A stretch of DNA of 64,000 nucleotides from Sphingobacterium sp. (GTDB lineage: Bacteria > Bacteroidota > Bacteroidia > Sphingobacteriales > Sphingobacteriaceae), in NCBI GenBank assembly GCA_031277685.1, contig JAITLV010000056.1:1-64000 (forward strand), in the 5' to 3' direction. Both the position numbers and the translations under genes were made by a program. Under the pieces are notes generated by a model. It was not told where the DNA came from. It ran no database searches and was given only the letters and a program-made list of their open reading frames with translations. Below, piece by piece: positions 35,352 to 44,450 of this stretch. Each line of letters starts with the position of its first letter. The stretch's first letter is position 1.

Positions 35352-35386
35352 TGCATATTGGTATAAGATTATTGCATATTGGTATA
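35352..35386 (+). promoter_or_regulatory. Two direct repeats 21 bp apart, probable AraC-protein binding sites
   Basis: TGCATATTGGTATA occurs at 35352-35365 and again, unchanged, at 35373-35386. The copies are on the same face of the helix. They end 58 bases before the MauE-domain start (35445), where an activator should bind, and begin 31 bases after the AraC-family stop. Confidence 0.6.
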
Positions 35387-35444
35387 TAAATGTTAATATT
35401 GTCAATATTTAATTTTACTACAATTGCGAAATTTGTCATAATCA

Positions 35445-36935
35445 ATGCCAATGATTATGATAGGCTTCATTAAAAGATATTTTGTAAAGGCGATAAGTAT
35501 TCTTCTTGCGTTGCTATTTATATATGCAGCTGCCAGCAAATTATTTGACTTTGAAGCATTTCAGGTTCAATTAGCCCAGTCACCGCTACTGAGTGCATAT
35601 GCTGGTATTATTTCTTACGGAATTTTGATCATTGAATTTGCAGTGGCGTTCATGTTACTTATTCCAAATAGTAATAGGTTGGGATTATATGCATCTATCG
35701 GGCTTATGTCCGCATTCACATTATATATTTATCTTATATTAAATCATAGCGATTTTGTCCCGTGTTCATGCGGGGGTATTCTGGAAAAGCTAGGATGGAC
35801 GGAACATCTTATTTTTAATATCTGTTTTTTAGTTTTAGCAATTATTGGGTTGTATACTTTAGTGAAAAAGACTGGAAAATCTGGACTGAAAGAACTTGGT
35901 TATGCAGGGCTTATTATTGTTGCAAGCTGTCTGTTTGTTATTGGACTTTTTCGAAGCTCAGAACATATCATTAAAAGTGAAAATAGTTTTATAAGAAGAT
36001 TTTTACAGCATCCGATACTTATAGAAAAAACAAGAGACTTAAAAGTGAACTCCTATTATCTGTCTGGAATTCATAATGGAGTCCTATATCTAGGAAATAT
36101 AAGTGCGCCATTAATTATCACAACAATCGACACTACCTTAAGTAGGTATATGCAGAAGCGTACTTCTATTGATAAAAAAGATTACAATTTCAGAAATATA
36201 AAACTCCAGATCCAAGGACTATATTATTATTTGTATGACGGTACAGTTCCTATTATTTATCGGGGGCATCTTAATGATTCAATAGCGAGGACGTTAAGTT
36301 ATCAGGATGCTTTTTTTAATCAGTTGGTCGTAATTGATTCCACAAGGTTTGCTATACGAACACAGCGAGGTTCGGATCATCGCTATACATTAGCTACACT
36401 TGATGTTAAGGGTGATTCAAAGGTGAAATTAAAACCAGATATACTTCAAGGACAGATTGATGGTGTTTTTGATGTGGACGGTTCACTAATTTCAAACAGC
36501 AATGCGACTAAATTAGTATATACGTATGTTTATCGAAATCAGTTTATCGTGATGGATAGCACAATGAAAATTGAAAATAGACTTCACACTATCGATACGA
36601 CATCACGTGCAAAAATTACCATAAGCAAGCTGTCGGATGGGACAAAAAAAATGGGCGCTCCTCCATTTAGTGTAAACAAAAGATCTGTTATTGCAGGTGA
36701 TTTACTATTTAATGAATCGAACCTGATGGGTAAATATGAGCCATCCGAATCTTGGAAAACGTCAGCTATAATAGACGTTTATCGTTTGGACCGACAGCAA
36801 TATATGGGCAGTTTTTATATAGATCATAAAAAAGGTGAAGCCTTATCTTCCTGGTTAGTAAACGGGAATTATCTATATGCCATTGTTGGCAATGAGTTGC
36901 GTCGTTATAAAATCAGGGGGGAAGCTTTTAAGTAG
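35445..36935 (+). CDS. MauE/DoxX-type membrane protein with a beta-propeller-like C-terminal domain
   Basis: A 496-residue protein. Residues about 10-170 form four to five membrane helices with the MauE arrangement (F-I-Y-A-A-A-S-K-L-F-D-F-E-A-F; later the paired cysteines C-S-C-G-G near residue 105, followed by L-E-K-L-G-W-T-E-H). MauE-like proteins are thought to help thiol/disulphide handling of secreted proteins. The remaining 300 residues are extracytoplasmic and rich in beta strands with repeated aspartate/threonine-ending strands, suggesting a propeller-like domain. It comes after the AraC-family gene and before a cysteine-bearing secreted peptide, so the three probably form one unit. 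Confidence 0.65.
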   Translation: MPMIMIGFIKRYFVKAISILLALLFIYAAASKLFDFEAFQVQLAQSPLLSAYAGIISYGILIIEFAVAFMLLIPNSNRLGLYASIGLMSAFTLYIYLILNHSDFVPCSCGGILEKLGWTEHLIFNICFLVLAIIGLYTLVKKTGKSGLKELGYAGLIIVASCLFVIGLFRSSEHIIKSENSFIRRFLQHPILIEKTRDLKVNSYYLSGIHNGVLYLGNISAPLIITTIDTTLSRYMQKRTSIDKKDYNFRNIKLQIQGLYYYLYDGTVPIIYRGHLNDSIARTLSYQDAFFNQLVVIDSTRFAIRTQRGSDHRYTLATLDVKGDSKVKLKPDILQGQIDGVFDVDGSLISNSNATKLVYTYVYRNQFIVMDSTMKIENRLHTIDTTSRAKITISKLSDGTKKMGAPPFSVNKRSVIAGDLLFNESNLMGKYEPSESWKTSAIIDVYRLDRQQYMGSFYIDHKKGEALSSWLVNGNYLYAIVGNELRRYKIRGEAFK

Positions 36936-37046
36936 AATTATTTGTGAAATCGGCAGTTCTGGGAGCTGTCGGTGGATAGGGATAAAAAGGGAATTAGCCG
37001 AAAACCCTGTAATAGAGTAGGCAATAACCAATTAAATTATGATAGC

Positions 37047-37304
37047 ATGAAAAAGTTACTTATTCCTGTTCTTACTGTAGTAGTAGGCATAGGAGCTGCT
37101 TTTGCTGGCAATCAGGTGAGTAAATCATCTAAAATCATTCCTACTTACCGTATTGAAGGTACACAATGTGTAGAGGTAAATCAGGACTGTGATAACGGAG
37201 GTGATTTCCTATGTACTCTTGATGGAGCAAGTTCCGTGCAGTTGTATCAATTTAAATTGAACGAAACAACATGTTCTACTGAAATGCACAGAAGTCAGCC
37301 GTAA
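37047..37304 (+). CDS. DUF6520-like small secreted Cys-containing protein
   Basis: A protein of 85 residues from the ATG at 37047 (M-K-K-L-L-I-P-V-L-T-V-V-V-G-I-G-A-A-F-A-G). The frame opens 75 bases earlier but lacks sense as a gene start. The signal sequence is followed by G-T-Q-C-V-E-V-N-Q-D-C-D-N-G-G-D-F-L-C and a final C-S-T-E, four cysteines in all. This is the DUF6520 pattern, common in Bacteroidota next to MauE-like proteins. It would be exported and folded with disulphides. The function is unknown. The shared terminator after it also serves the convergent peptidase gene. Confidence 0.65.
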   Translation: MKKLLIPVLTVVVGIGAAFAGNQVSKSSKIIPTYRIEGTQCVEVNQDCDNGGDFLCTLDGASSVQLYQFKLNETTCSTEMHRSQP

Positions 37305-37310
37305 AAAAAG

Positions 37311-37335
37311 AAAGGATGCCTAATGGGCATCCTTT
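37311..37335. terminator. Bidirectional terminator between the DUF6520-like gene and the S9 peptidase
   Basis: AAAGGATGCC (37311-37320) and GGCATCCTTT (37326-37335) around a 5-base loop, with A and T runs on the outer sides. The stop codon of the minus-strand peptidase (complement of 37320-37322) lies in the stem/loop. Confidence 0.85.
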
Positions 37336-39821
37336 TTCATTTGATTGATCCACTCTATATCTTTGTCATTTTTCAGATAGTAATCCCACCATTGGATTAT
37401 CCGTTCAGAAAGGTCTTTTTCAGCAGGTGTACCGTTGAAAAAAGCATGGCTTTGATCAGGGTAAAATAGAGCGATCACATCTTTTTTATAACGTTTTAAG
37501 CCGATAAAAAATTCCATTACCTGATCCCATTGAATGTTTTCATCTTTTTTGCCCGCCCATAGGAGGATCGGAGCAGAAACATTTTGCACATTCAATATTG
37601 GACTATTGTTAAGATATAAAGATTTATCTTCAGCAACCGATTTACCTAATGCATATTGTTCGCTTTCAAACTGCCAATAAAAGGGACTTATAAAGTTGTT
37701 ATTGTAGGAATAGTATGAGCGAATTATATCACTGTTTCCTGCACCTGAAACGTATGCTGTAAATCGGTTAGAGTGAGTGGCGATAAAATTTGTTTCATAT
37801 CCACCATGTGAATGACCTCCAAGTCCGATTTTTTCGGAATCAATATTCGGATTTAGTAAAACACGATCCAATCCCCGGTTAACGCACTCCAATGCTGATA
37901 ACCCAGTCCCAGAATCATCATATAAAATATCTGGTAGAAAGACAAAGTATCCTCTTTCAATTAATGTCCTAATCTGGAACCCTACCGGAAAATCATTGTT
38001 CGGAGAAAGATATTCATTTGATTCCTGCCTTTGGCGTTGATAAATATGAACGACCATCGGGTATTTTTGCTTTGGATTAAAATCAATAGGATAATATAAT
38101 ATGCCATTGAGCTTCTGCCCAACTGCATCAAATGTTAGTATTTCTTGTTTAATTTTTGCAGCTTTTTTATCTGTATTATTATTCTCAAAAAATGTTTCTC
38201 CCTTTTTTCCCATAGTATAGTACTGCAAGAATGGCGGCAGATTGAAATTTTCTTCTAATGTGTATAGGTCTCTAAATTTTTGATCGAATATGATGTGATT
38301 AATTCTATTCCCGGTCGGCGGAACTACTATTCGAAGTTTTCCGTTTTCACTAAGAAAATAAGTAGTTATATTGCTTTGCAGGTTATACCCCTCTATTAAA
38401 AATGGGCCATCCACTGATGTGCTCAATATCCTTTTATCATTTTTATATATATTATTTTTTATCCTGGTAATTTGTCCCTGAGCAATTTTTGTTTGCATAA
38501 GGTGTTTTGTTTTGAGGTTATAAATCCATAAACCATCCGAACTTTCGAAATAGATATTGTCACTTTTGCCAGAGAAGACCGGAAGTTCAAGACCTACCTT
38601 TTCGATCACCGATTCTAATTTTCCGGATACATCAAAAAGAGTCCATTTAAGGCCGTCCGTACTTGCAAGAAATTTTTTTCCATCTGGTGACGATACAATT
38701 TGCTCATATATTGTTTTATACACTTTTCTCCTGTTTAATCTACTCATTGCTTTAAAACTTCCAATAGTGATCAATGAATCTGTTATTCTATCATAGATAG
38801 CTGCATCATTTAGATCCTCTGGGCTAAGATTCGATGTCAGGTAATTGAAGTCCTTCCTAGGAATGTAACACAGGAAGTACCTTTTACTGTTTAAGGTTTT
38901 AATGTCGAGATCTTGAGGCAGTTTTAATTCTTTGGCAGAGATTTCATCAGGATTGTAGAACCAGAACTTTCTAAGTGCGGGCTTAAAGTAGAATTTGTCC
39001 AGTCCTAAAAAGGTATCATTACCATACCAAATATCAACTACTTTCGAGGGATTTTCGCTAGATCTTACGCTTGCATTAATTAAAAATGCTTTTCCTTTCT
39101 GAATCTCAGTGAATGAAATTTCGGCCAACTTTGGTATTTCAACTTTTAAATTATTCTTTGCTTTGTCCACAATTGTAAGCTGATCACTGTCGTGGTCCTG
39201 CAGCAATTCTGTAATAAATAGTTTGTTGCCCGAAATACTGGGTTCAATTTTCCGTACAGGATTAACAGTACGGTAGATACAATGAATATTTTTGGCAGCT
39301 AGATCCCATATTTCAAAGATATTTTCATTTTTTCGAACAACAAATAATTTGTTCTCTCTGCTGATACCAAATCCCTGTACATTATTTAATTGGCCGATTT
39401 TTTCACGAGCTTCATAAATAGCTATTTCTTTATTGTTTGTTAAAAGCGCATAACGGTTTGATTTAGTTAGTATGTAAATGTTGCTAATATTAGCATACTG
39501 AGTTTTATCACCATTATTAAGATTATAAATTTCAACTTTATCCCTACTTTTTCCAATAATGAGGTGTTCATTTATGAAGTTTGCAGTTCCCGATATTTTG
39601 TGGATTTTTTTGCCGTCTGCCGTTTCTGCAATATAGGTGGTATCTGCACCATTACTGGAAAACTTGTTTATAGCTATCCATTTTCCTTTCGGTGAAAGTG
39701 TCGGTGTACCTCCAAATTTTGTAAAATTAACTTTCCATGCAGGTAAAGTGTCAAGTTTGTTTTGTCCGCAAACCCAAGTGCTACCTACTAAAAGTAATAG
39801 TATTTTTATTAAATTGCACAT
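37320..39821 (-). CDS. S9 family (prolyl oligopeptidase-like) exported peptidase
   Basis: An 833-residue protein with a signal peptide (about 1-19). The first 560 residues form a beta-propeller domain. The C-terminal alpha/beta-hydrolase domain has the nucleophile in G-G-H-S-H-G-G (about residue 668), the aspartate in A-G-K-K-D-E-N and the histidine in D-Q-S-H-A-F. It cuts peptides in the periplasm or at the surface. The start overlaps the stop of the SusD gene by one base (TAATG), so the two are coupled. With SusC/SusD it suggests a system for uptake and breakdown of peptides. Confidence 0.85.
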   Translation of the reverse strand: MCNLIKILLLLVGSTWVCGQNKLDTLPAWKVNFTKFGGTPTLSPKGKWIAINKFSSNGADTTYIAETADGKKIHKISGTANFINEHLIIGKSRDKVEIYNLNNGDKTQYANISNIYILTKSNRYALLTNNKEIAIYEAREKIGQLNNVQGFGISRENKLFVVRKNENIFEIWDLAAKNIHCIYRTVNPVRKIEPSISGNKLFITELLQDHDSDQLTIVDKAKNNLKVEIPKLAEISFTEIQKGKAFLINASVRSSENPSKVVDIWYGNDTFLGLDKFYFKPALRKFWFYNPDEISAKELKLPQDLDIKTLNSKRYFLCYIPRKDFNYLTSNLSPEDLNDAAIYDRITDSLITIGSFKAMSRLNRRKVYKTIYEQIVSSPDGKKFLASTDGLKWTLFDVSGKLESVIEKVGLELPVFSGKSDNIYFESSDGLWIYNLKTKHLMQTKIAQGQITRIKNNIYKNDKRILSTSVDGPFLIEGYNLQSNITTYFLSENGKLRIVVPPTGNRINHIIFDQKFRDLYTLEENFNLPPFLQYYTMGKKGETFFENNNTDKKAAKIKQEILTFDAVGQKLNGILYYPIDFNPKQKYPMVVHIYQRQRQESNEYLSPNNDFPVGFQIRTLIERGYFVFLPDILYDDSGTGLSALECVNRGLDRVLLNPNIDSEKIGLGGHSHGGYETNFIATHSNRFTAYVSGAGNSDIIRSYYSYNNNFISPFYWQFESEQYALGKSVAEDKSLYLNNSPILNVQNVSAPILLWAGKKDENIQWDQVMEFFIGLKRYKKDVIALFYPDQSHAFFNGTPAEKDLSERIIQWWDYYLKNDKDIEWINQMKKDAH

Positions 39822-41182
39822 TAATATCCCGTATTTTGAGGTTTGAGATTAGCATTTAGAAGAATTTCCTTTTGAGGAACGGGCCATAGTTGGTGGAAAT
39901 CTTTCCAATTGGGCTTGTTAGTCAGCAGTGTATTTAATTTTCCTGCTCTTTTTAAATCTAAGAATCTATGCCCCATTTCTACAAAAAACTCTCTCTTATC
40001 TTCCAGCAGGATCTCCTGAATAAGTAGATCTTTGCTTATTGGCAAGTTGAGAGGAGCGAGTTGTGCTCTCAATCTGATAGCATTCACATATGGTAATGCC
40101 TCATTAATCTTATTCTGCTCAGTAAGTGTTTCGGACAATAATAGGTAAGCTTCTTCAAGCCTAAATACAATTGAATATTCATTAGTATTTGTATTATTTC
40201 GGTTTTTATACTTCTCTACACGATAGTATGATACCCCGCCAAAATCTACTCGTCCTATCCAATTTTGTTTGCGCAGGTCGTTATCTTGAAATGTATTGAT
40301 CAGCGATTCTGAGAGTGCATAAGAGTAGGGCGGGGAGTTCGTAAAGTAGAATGAAGTTGCCTGGCGCAGTGAAGTATTGTTATTAGGTTTGAGCTGCCAC
40401 AATACTTCTTTTCCAGATTTTGTGAAAACTTTAGTTATGTCGGATTCTATTTGATATAAGGGGTTTTGGGTGATTTCCTTTAGTAGAATTTCGGCTTTAT
40501 TCCAGTTCTGCTCTGCCATATAAACTTTAGCCAGAAGTAATTTTGCCACAGATCTGTTCGGATATATTCTTTCCGGATCTTTATAGTCATTTTGAAGCAA
40601 GGAAGATACTTCCAAAAGATCATGTTCCAAATTTGCCAGCACGGTGATTGAGGGTGTTTTTGCAATGACATTATTGACTTTGTAATCTGTTGATTCAGGA
40701 TATGGAATATCTCCATAAAGTTGGTTTAAATAGAAGAACATAATGCTTCTTGTTAATAGGGCCTGCCCACGGAACCAGTTTTTGTCGCTGGCTGTGATTC
40801 CGTGGGAACCAGAAATTCCCTCTAAAATCGCATTCGCGGTATATATGTGCTTGTATGCTGTGGCCCATGTATTTAACATGACGCTGTTTGTATCCGTATG
40901 CAGATTTAAAAATATATCTCTGCTGTCGGATGCTATTGTTGTATAATCACGTAGTTCATCGGTATAAGAGCTTAGATAAGTCTCCAGATCGCCCCCTGCA
41001 ATCGGGGAGCTTTTCATCAGATCAGCATAGTGTGCCGCCAGAGCAGCATTAGCTGTCTGAACATCCTCAAAAACTTTACTTTGGTCAATTTGATTGTCAG
41101 GGGTTTTAACATCTAGCAATCTGTCGCAGGATGCGGCTGTTATAACAACCATCATCAGTATGATAAAATTTATCTTTTTCAT
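39821..41182 (-). CDS. SusD/RagB-family outer-membrane lipoprotein
   Basis: A 453-residue lipoprotein (lipobox A-A-S-C, cysteine at residue 19). It has the SusD pattern: A-N-A-A-L-A-A-H-Y-A-D-L near the N-terminus, an R-G-Q-A-L-L-T-R-S-I-M-F-F-Y-L-N-Q-L-Y-G-D segment (about 135), and the C-terminal R-F-L-D-L-K-R-A-G-K motif. SusD-type proteins form a lid over the SusC pore and hold the substrate. The substrate is unknown; the linked S9 peptidase points to peptides. It follows SusC by 10 bases. Confidence 0.9.
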   Translation of the reverse strand: MKKINFIILMMVVITAASCDRLLDVKTPDNQIDQSKVFEDVQTANAALAAHYADLMKSSPIAGGDLETYLSSYTDELRDYTTIASDSRDIFLNLHTDTNSVMLNTWATAYKHIYTANAILEGISGSHGITASDKNWFRGQALLTRSIMFFYLNQLYGDIPYPESTDYKVNNVIAKTPSITVLANLEHDLLEVSSLLQNDYKDPERIYPNRSVAKLLLAKVYMAEQNWNKAEILLKEITQNPLYQIESDITKVFTKSGKEVLWQLKPNNNTSLRQATSFYFTNSPPYSYALSESLINTFQDNDLRKQNWIGRVDFGGVSYYRVEKYKNRNNTNTNEYSIVFRLEEAYLLLSETLTEQNKINEALPYVNAIRLRAQLAPLNLPISKDLLIQEILLEDKREFFVEMGHRFLDLKRAGKLNTLLTNKPNWKDFHQLWPVPQKEILLNANLKPQNTGY

Positions 41183-41192
41183 TTTCTTTTTT

Positions 41193-44100
41193 TTAAAGGT
41201 TAAATTGAATTCCGAAAGAGTATGTTCGGAGAGGAGGTAGGAAACCGGAAGTTAGGGCTTCAGGATCAACTCCGAAAAATTTTGTCCAAGTCCAGAGGTT
41301 CTGCCCTTGAAAATAAATTTTTACATCTCTAAAAACACCTTCGGTCAGAGGTAAGGTATAACTTAACTGGATATTTTTTAAACGAATGAAGGATGCGTCA
41401 GAAACTGCAGCTGTGCTTGTGCGGAACAAGTTATGTGTGTTCGTGTTTAAGGTGCTGTATGGCATGTAGTAACCTGAAGGGTTTTCAGGTGACCAAACAT
41501 CAAGTACCTGTGTAGGCTGATTGCTCATCGTACCCGGCAGCGACATAATTGAGTTATAATTCCAGCCTTTCTTCTTGACAAACTGAAAGAGAACGGATAA
41601 ATCCCAGTTCTTATAATGGAAGCTGTTACTCCATCCTCCAAAAAATTTGACACCGACATCAGCTACTACCTGTCTGTCTTCGGGACTGGTAATTTTACCA
41701 TCACCGTTAAAATCTTTAAATTTATATTGACCTGTCGATGGGTCGATTCCCTCAAACTGATATAGTTTTACGATATTGGTTGGCTGGCCGATTACATATT
41801 GGTTAGCGTAAGATGAACCTGCAAGTCCCGGGAATGATAGCAGCTTGTTGCGCGGAAAACTTATGTTAAAACTTGACTCCCACTGCAGGTCTTTCTTTGA
41901 CAACGGACGGCCTGTAATTTCTATTTCCAGTCCTTTATTTTCAATTGTTGCATTAAGATTTGCCATAACACTGGAAAAACCTGTCACTGCTGAAAGCTGA
42001 TATCCCACCAACTGACTTGAAGATCTGTTACGATATAATGAAGTACTTAGATTTAAACGATTTTTAAAAAAGCCCAACTCAACCGCTGTTTCCAACTTTT
42101 TTGTTATCTCCCAGCTGTAATCTGGATTGTAAAGGCGTGAAGGAGAGAGACCAGTAATGTTGTTGTAGATCAAGGATGATGAAACGATATAATTATTCAG
42201 GAATTGGAAATCACCAATATTATCGCTCCCTGCTGATCCGTAACTTACTCGGAGCTTACCTGTACTAAGCCAGCCCAGATTTTTAAGTAGGTTTTCTCTT
42301 GAAAAATTCCAGGCTGCTCCTACAGCCCCAAAATTAGCAAATCTATTATTGGGACCGAATCGGCTGCTACCGTCTCTTCTCCCTGTTAAGTTAAGTATGT
42401 ATTTATTTTTAAATTGATAATTTAGCCGACCATAAATTGCAGCATATTTATATTCGATGTTGGAATTTTCCAGCATCATTACTGTTTTTGCAGCGGCAAT
42501 ATTACTGATGAACTGATTGCTTTCGAAACCGAATCCCAGTTGTTCTTGTGTATCTCTTATAATATTCTGAAAAGTTCCCCCAACAAGAAGCTGTAGGTTA
42601 TGGTTACCCCAGCCTTTTGTCCAATTTACCTGCGGTTCTACGATAAATGAAAAAATATCCTGTTTTTTCTGCCTTGCTTGTGAATTGGCACTTGAAAGTC
42701 CGCTGGCTATGTTGGGATTGTAGATTGTATTTGGTTGCAGAGCCAATTCATCGATGATTGTATAATTAAGTCCTGCGTTAATCTTGATTTTAAAATCTTT
42801 AAAGAGCTTGTATTCGGAGTTTAAGTTAGTCTGGAAAAGTTTTGTATCATTGTTATACGACGCGTTGTAGGCAGCCAGTGGATTTGTAAATGTATTATTT
42901 GCCCAGTTCAGACTTCCATCGGCGTTATAAAGTTGAGGGGAAACGGGAGCCAGTGTAAAAGCTTTAGCAGTCAGGTCGCTATATATAACGTTGTTTTTTT
43001 GTTGTGTGAACAGATTTGAAACATTGATCTGAAAACGGTTATCTTCTGAGCGATGAGACAAATTTGAGCTAAAATTATTGGAAGTATATTTAAAATCCTG
43101 CCCATAGACGGTGGTCTGTTCGTTGTGACCTAAACTTAGTAAAAAGTTTGTTGTTTTGCTTCCTCCATTTACTGCCAACTGGGTGTTGCTCGTAGTCGCT
43201 TTTTTACCTATTAAGACTTTTTGCCAATCAATTCCATGCTGCTGATCCCACACACCATTTACATCATAAGCATTTGATGGGTAAGCGGCAATGCCATCAT
43301 TTTTATAGGCTGTACGGCGCATGTTTAGGTATTCATCTTTATTGAGCAGGGTGAGATTGGATATAGCTTCGCTTATTCCATAATTGGTAGAGAAATTCAG
43401 TCTTACTTTGCCGGATTTACCTTTTTTTGTAGTTATCAATATAACACCATTTGCTCCTCTTGAACCATAGATTGCGGTAGCATCGGCATCTTTTAGTACT
43501 TCGATGCTTTCGATATCATTTGGATTGATTGTATTTAATGGGTTGATATTACCACCGGGTATTATTGTCGATGAGATCTGCGATTTCTGGGGACTTATTT
43601 CAGTAAAGGGAACGCCATCCACAACATAGAGAGGGACGTTACCGTTTTGTTCTGTAAAAGATCCTGTTCTTAAGCTGTTTTGTCCTCTGATCTGAATCTC
43701 AAATCCTGCGCCTGGTACACCACTATTTTGAATAATGTTAACCCCTGTCATGCGCCCCTGAACAGTTGATAGCACATTGGTCACAGGCTGGTTTTCGATG
43801 TCCTTAGCTGAAACTTTCGTAATGCTTCCAGTTTTATCTTTGTCACTGACTTTGTAATATCCGGCATTTAGCGTTATTTCATCAATGGTTTGGATATCAG
43901 GTGATTCGCTAATGGTATCCTTTTTAGCCAATGATAGTGAAGACAATTCCGAATTAGAAGCTTTGGATCTGCTTTTTTTCGGTCTGATGATAACACTATT
44001 ATTGTCAATTAAAGTTTCTACAGGAATATCTTTCAGAATTTTATTGAGACAGTCCAGTACCAGTTCATTTTTACATCTGGTTGGTTGTACAGTGAAATCT

Positions 44101-44291
44101 TTAAGATCATCGTTTGAGTAAATCTTATCTTTTACATTTTCTGATAGAAATTTACCTACTGCTTCTGATGCAGTTGTTTTTCCAATTTCAAAATTTACCC
44201 TCTTTGTGGAGAGTTTTTCTTGGGCAGACAGCCCTTGGCAGGCTATTGATAAGATGAGGATCAATAGTACTGCTCTACAAAGTTTTTTCAT
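41193..44291 (-). CDS. SusC/RagA-type TonB-dependent transporter with STN domain
   Basis: A 1032-residue outer-membrane transporter. Signal peptide about 1-23, then an STN domain (to about 105; D-D-L-K-D-F-T-V and L-N-K-I-L-K-D-I-P-V markers), which contacts FecR. The plug starts at about 140 (I-D-E-I-T-L-N-A-G-Y-Y, then G-S-I-T-K-V, V-L-S-T-V-Q-G-R-M-T-G-V-N-I and I-E-V-L-K-D-A-D-A-T-A-I-Y-G-S-R-G-A-N-G), followed by the barrel, ending F-G-I-Q-F-N-L. The carboxypeptidase-like beta-sandwich usually found between STN and plug in this family seems to be absent. Its gene follows fecR, with a hairpin between. Confidence 0.9.
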   Translation of the reverse strand: MKKLCRAVLLILILSIACQGLSAQEKLSTKRVNFEIGKTTASEAVGKFLSENVKDKIYSNDDLKDFTVQPTRCKNELVLDCLNKILKDIPVETLIDNNSVIIRPKKSRSKASNSELSSLSLAKKDTISESPDIQTIDEITLNAGYYKVSDKDKTGSITKVSAKDIENQPVTNVLSTVQGRMTGVNIIQNSGVPGAGFEIQIRGQNSLRTGSFTEQNGNVPLYVVDGVPFTEISPQKSQISSTIIPGGNINPLNTINPNDIESIEVLKDADATAIYGSRGANGVILITTKKGKSGKVRLNFSTNYGISEAISNLTLLNKDEYLNMRRTAYKNDGIAAYPSNAYDVNGVWDQQHGIDWQKVLIGKKATTSNTQLAVNGGSKTTNFLLSLGHNEQTTVYGQDFKYTSNNFSSNLSHRSEDNRFQINVSNLFTQQKNNVIYSDLTAKAFTLAPVSPQLYNADGSLNWANNTFTNPLAAYNASYNNDTKLFQTNLNSEYKLFKDFKIKINAGLNYTIIDELALQPNTIYNPNIASGLSSANSQARQKKQDIFSFIVEPQVNWTKGWGNHNLQLLVGGTFQNIIRDTQEQLGFGFESNQFISNIAAAKTVMMLENSNIEYKYAAIYGRLNYQFKNKYILNLTGRRDGSSRFGPNNRFANFGAVGAAWNFSRENLLKNLGWLSTGKLRVSYGSAGSDNIGDFQFLNNYIVSSSLIYNNITGLSPSRLYNPDYSWEITKKLETAVELGFFKNRLNLSTSLYRNRSSSQLVGYQLSAVTGFSSVMANLNATIENKGLEIEITGRPLSKKDLQWESSFNISFPRNKLLSFPGLAGSSYANQYVIGQPTNIVKLYQFEGIDPSTGQYKFKDFNGDGKITSPEDRQVVADVGVKFFGGWSNSFHYKNWDLSVLFQFVKKKGWNYNSIMSLPGTMSNQPTQVLDVWSPENPSGYYMPYSTLNTNTHNLFRTSTAAVSDASFIRLKNIQLSYTLPLTEGVFRDVKIYFQGQNLWTWTKFFGVDPEALTSGFLPPLRTYSFGIQFNL

Positions 44292-44355
44292 TATTTTTGC
44301 ATAAGGTATTTATAATTAATAATCGATCGAACAGTTATTGGTTGAATACTTTTGG

Positions 44356-44375
44356 CCGACGGGTGCAACCGTCGG
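44356..44375. repeat. Hairpin between fecR and susC (first Sus locus)
   Basis: CCGACGG (44356-44362), 6-base loop, CCGTCGG (44369-44375), followed on the plus strand by TCTTTTT. It sits between the minus-strand fecR and susC genes. It may be an attenuator, a partial terminator or an RNA-processing site that lowers or separates expression of regulators and transporter. Confidence 0.5.
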
Positions 44376-44450
44376 TCTTTTTATTGCATTCTTCCAGATC
44401 AGATTCTTTAGGAGTATGGAATTAGGGCAGGAGTGTGGATCGACCACAAT

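Noticed and set aside
35352..35386. Possible short CRISPR array or transposon target duplication
   Set aside because: Two copies only, 7-base gap, no enclosed element; position fits regulator binding sites.
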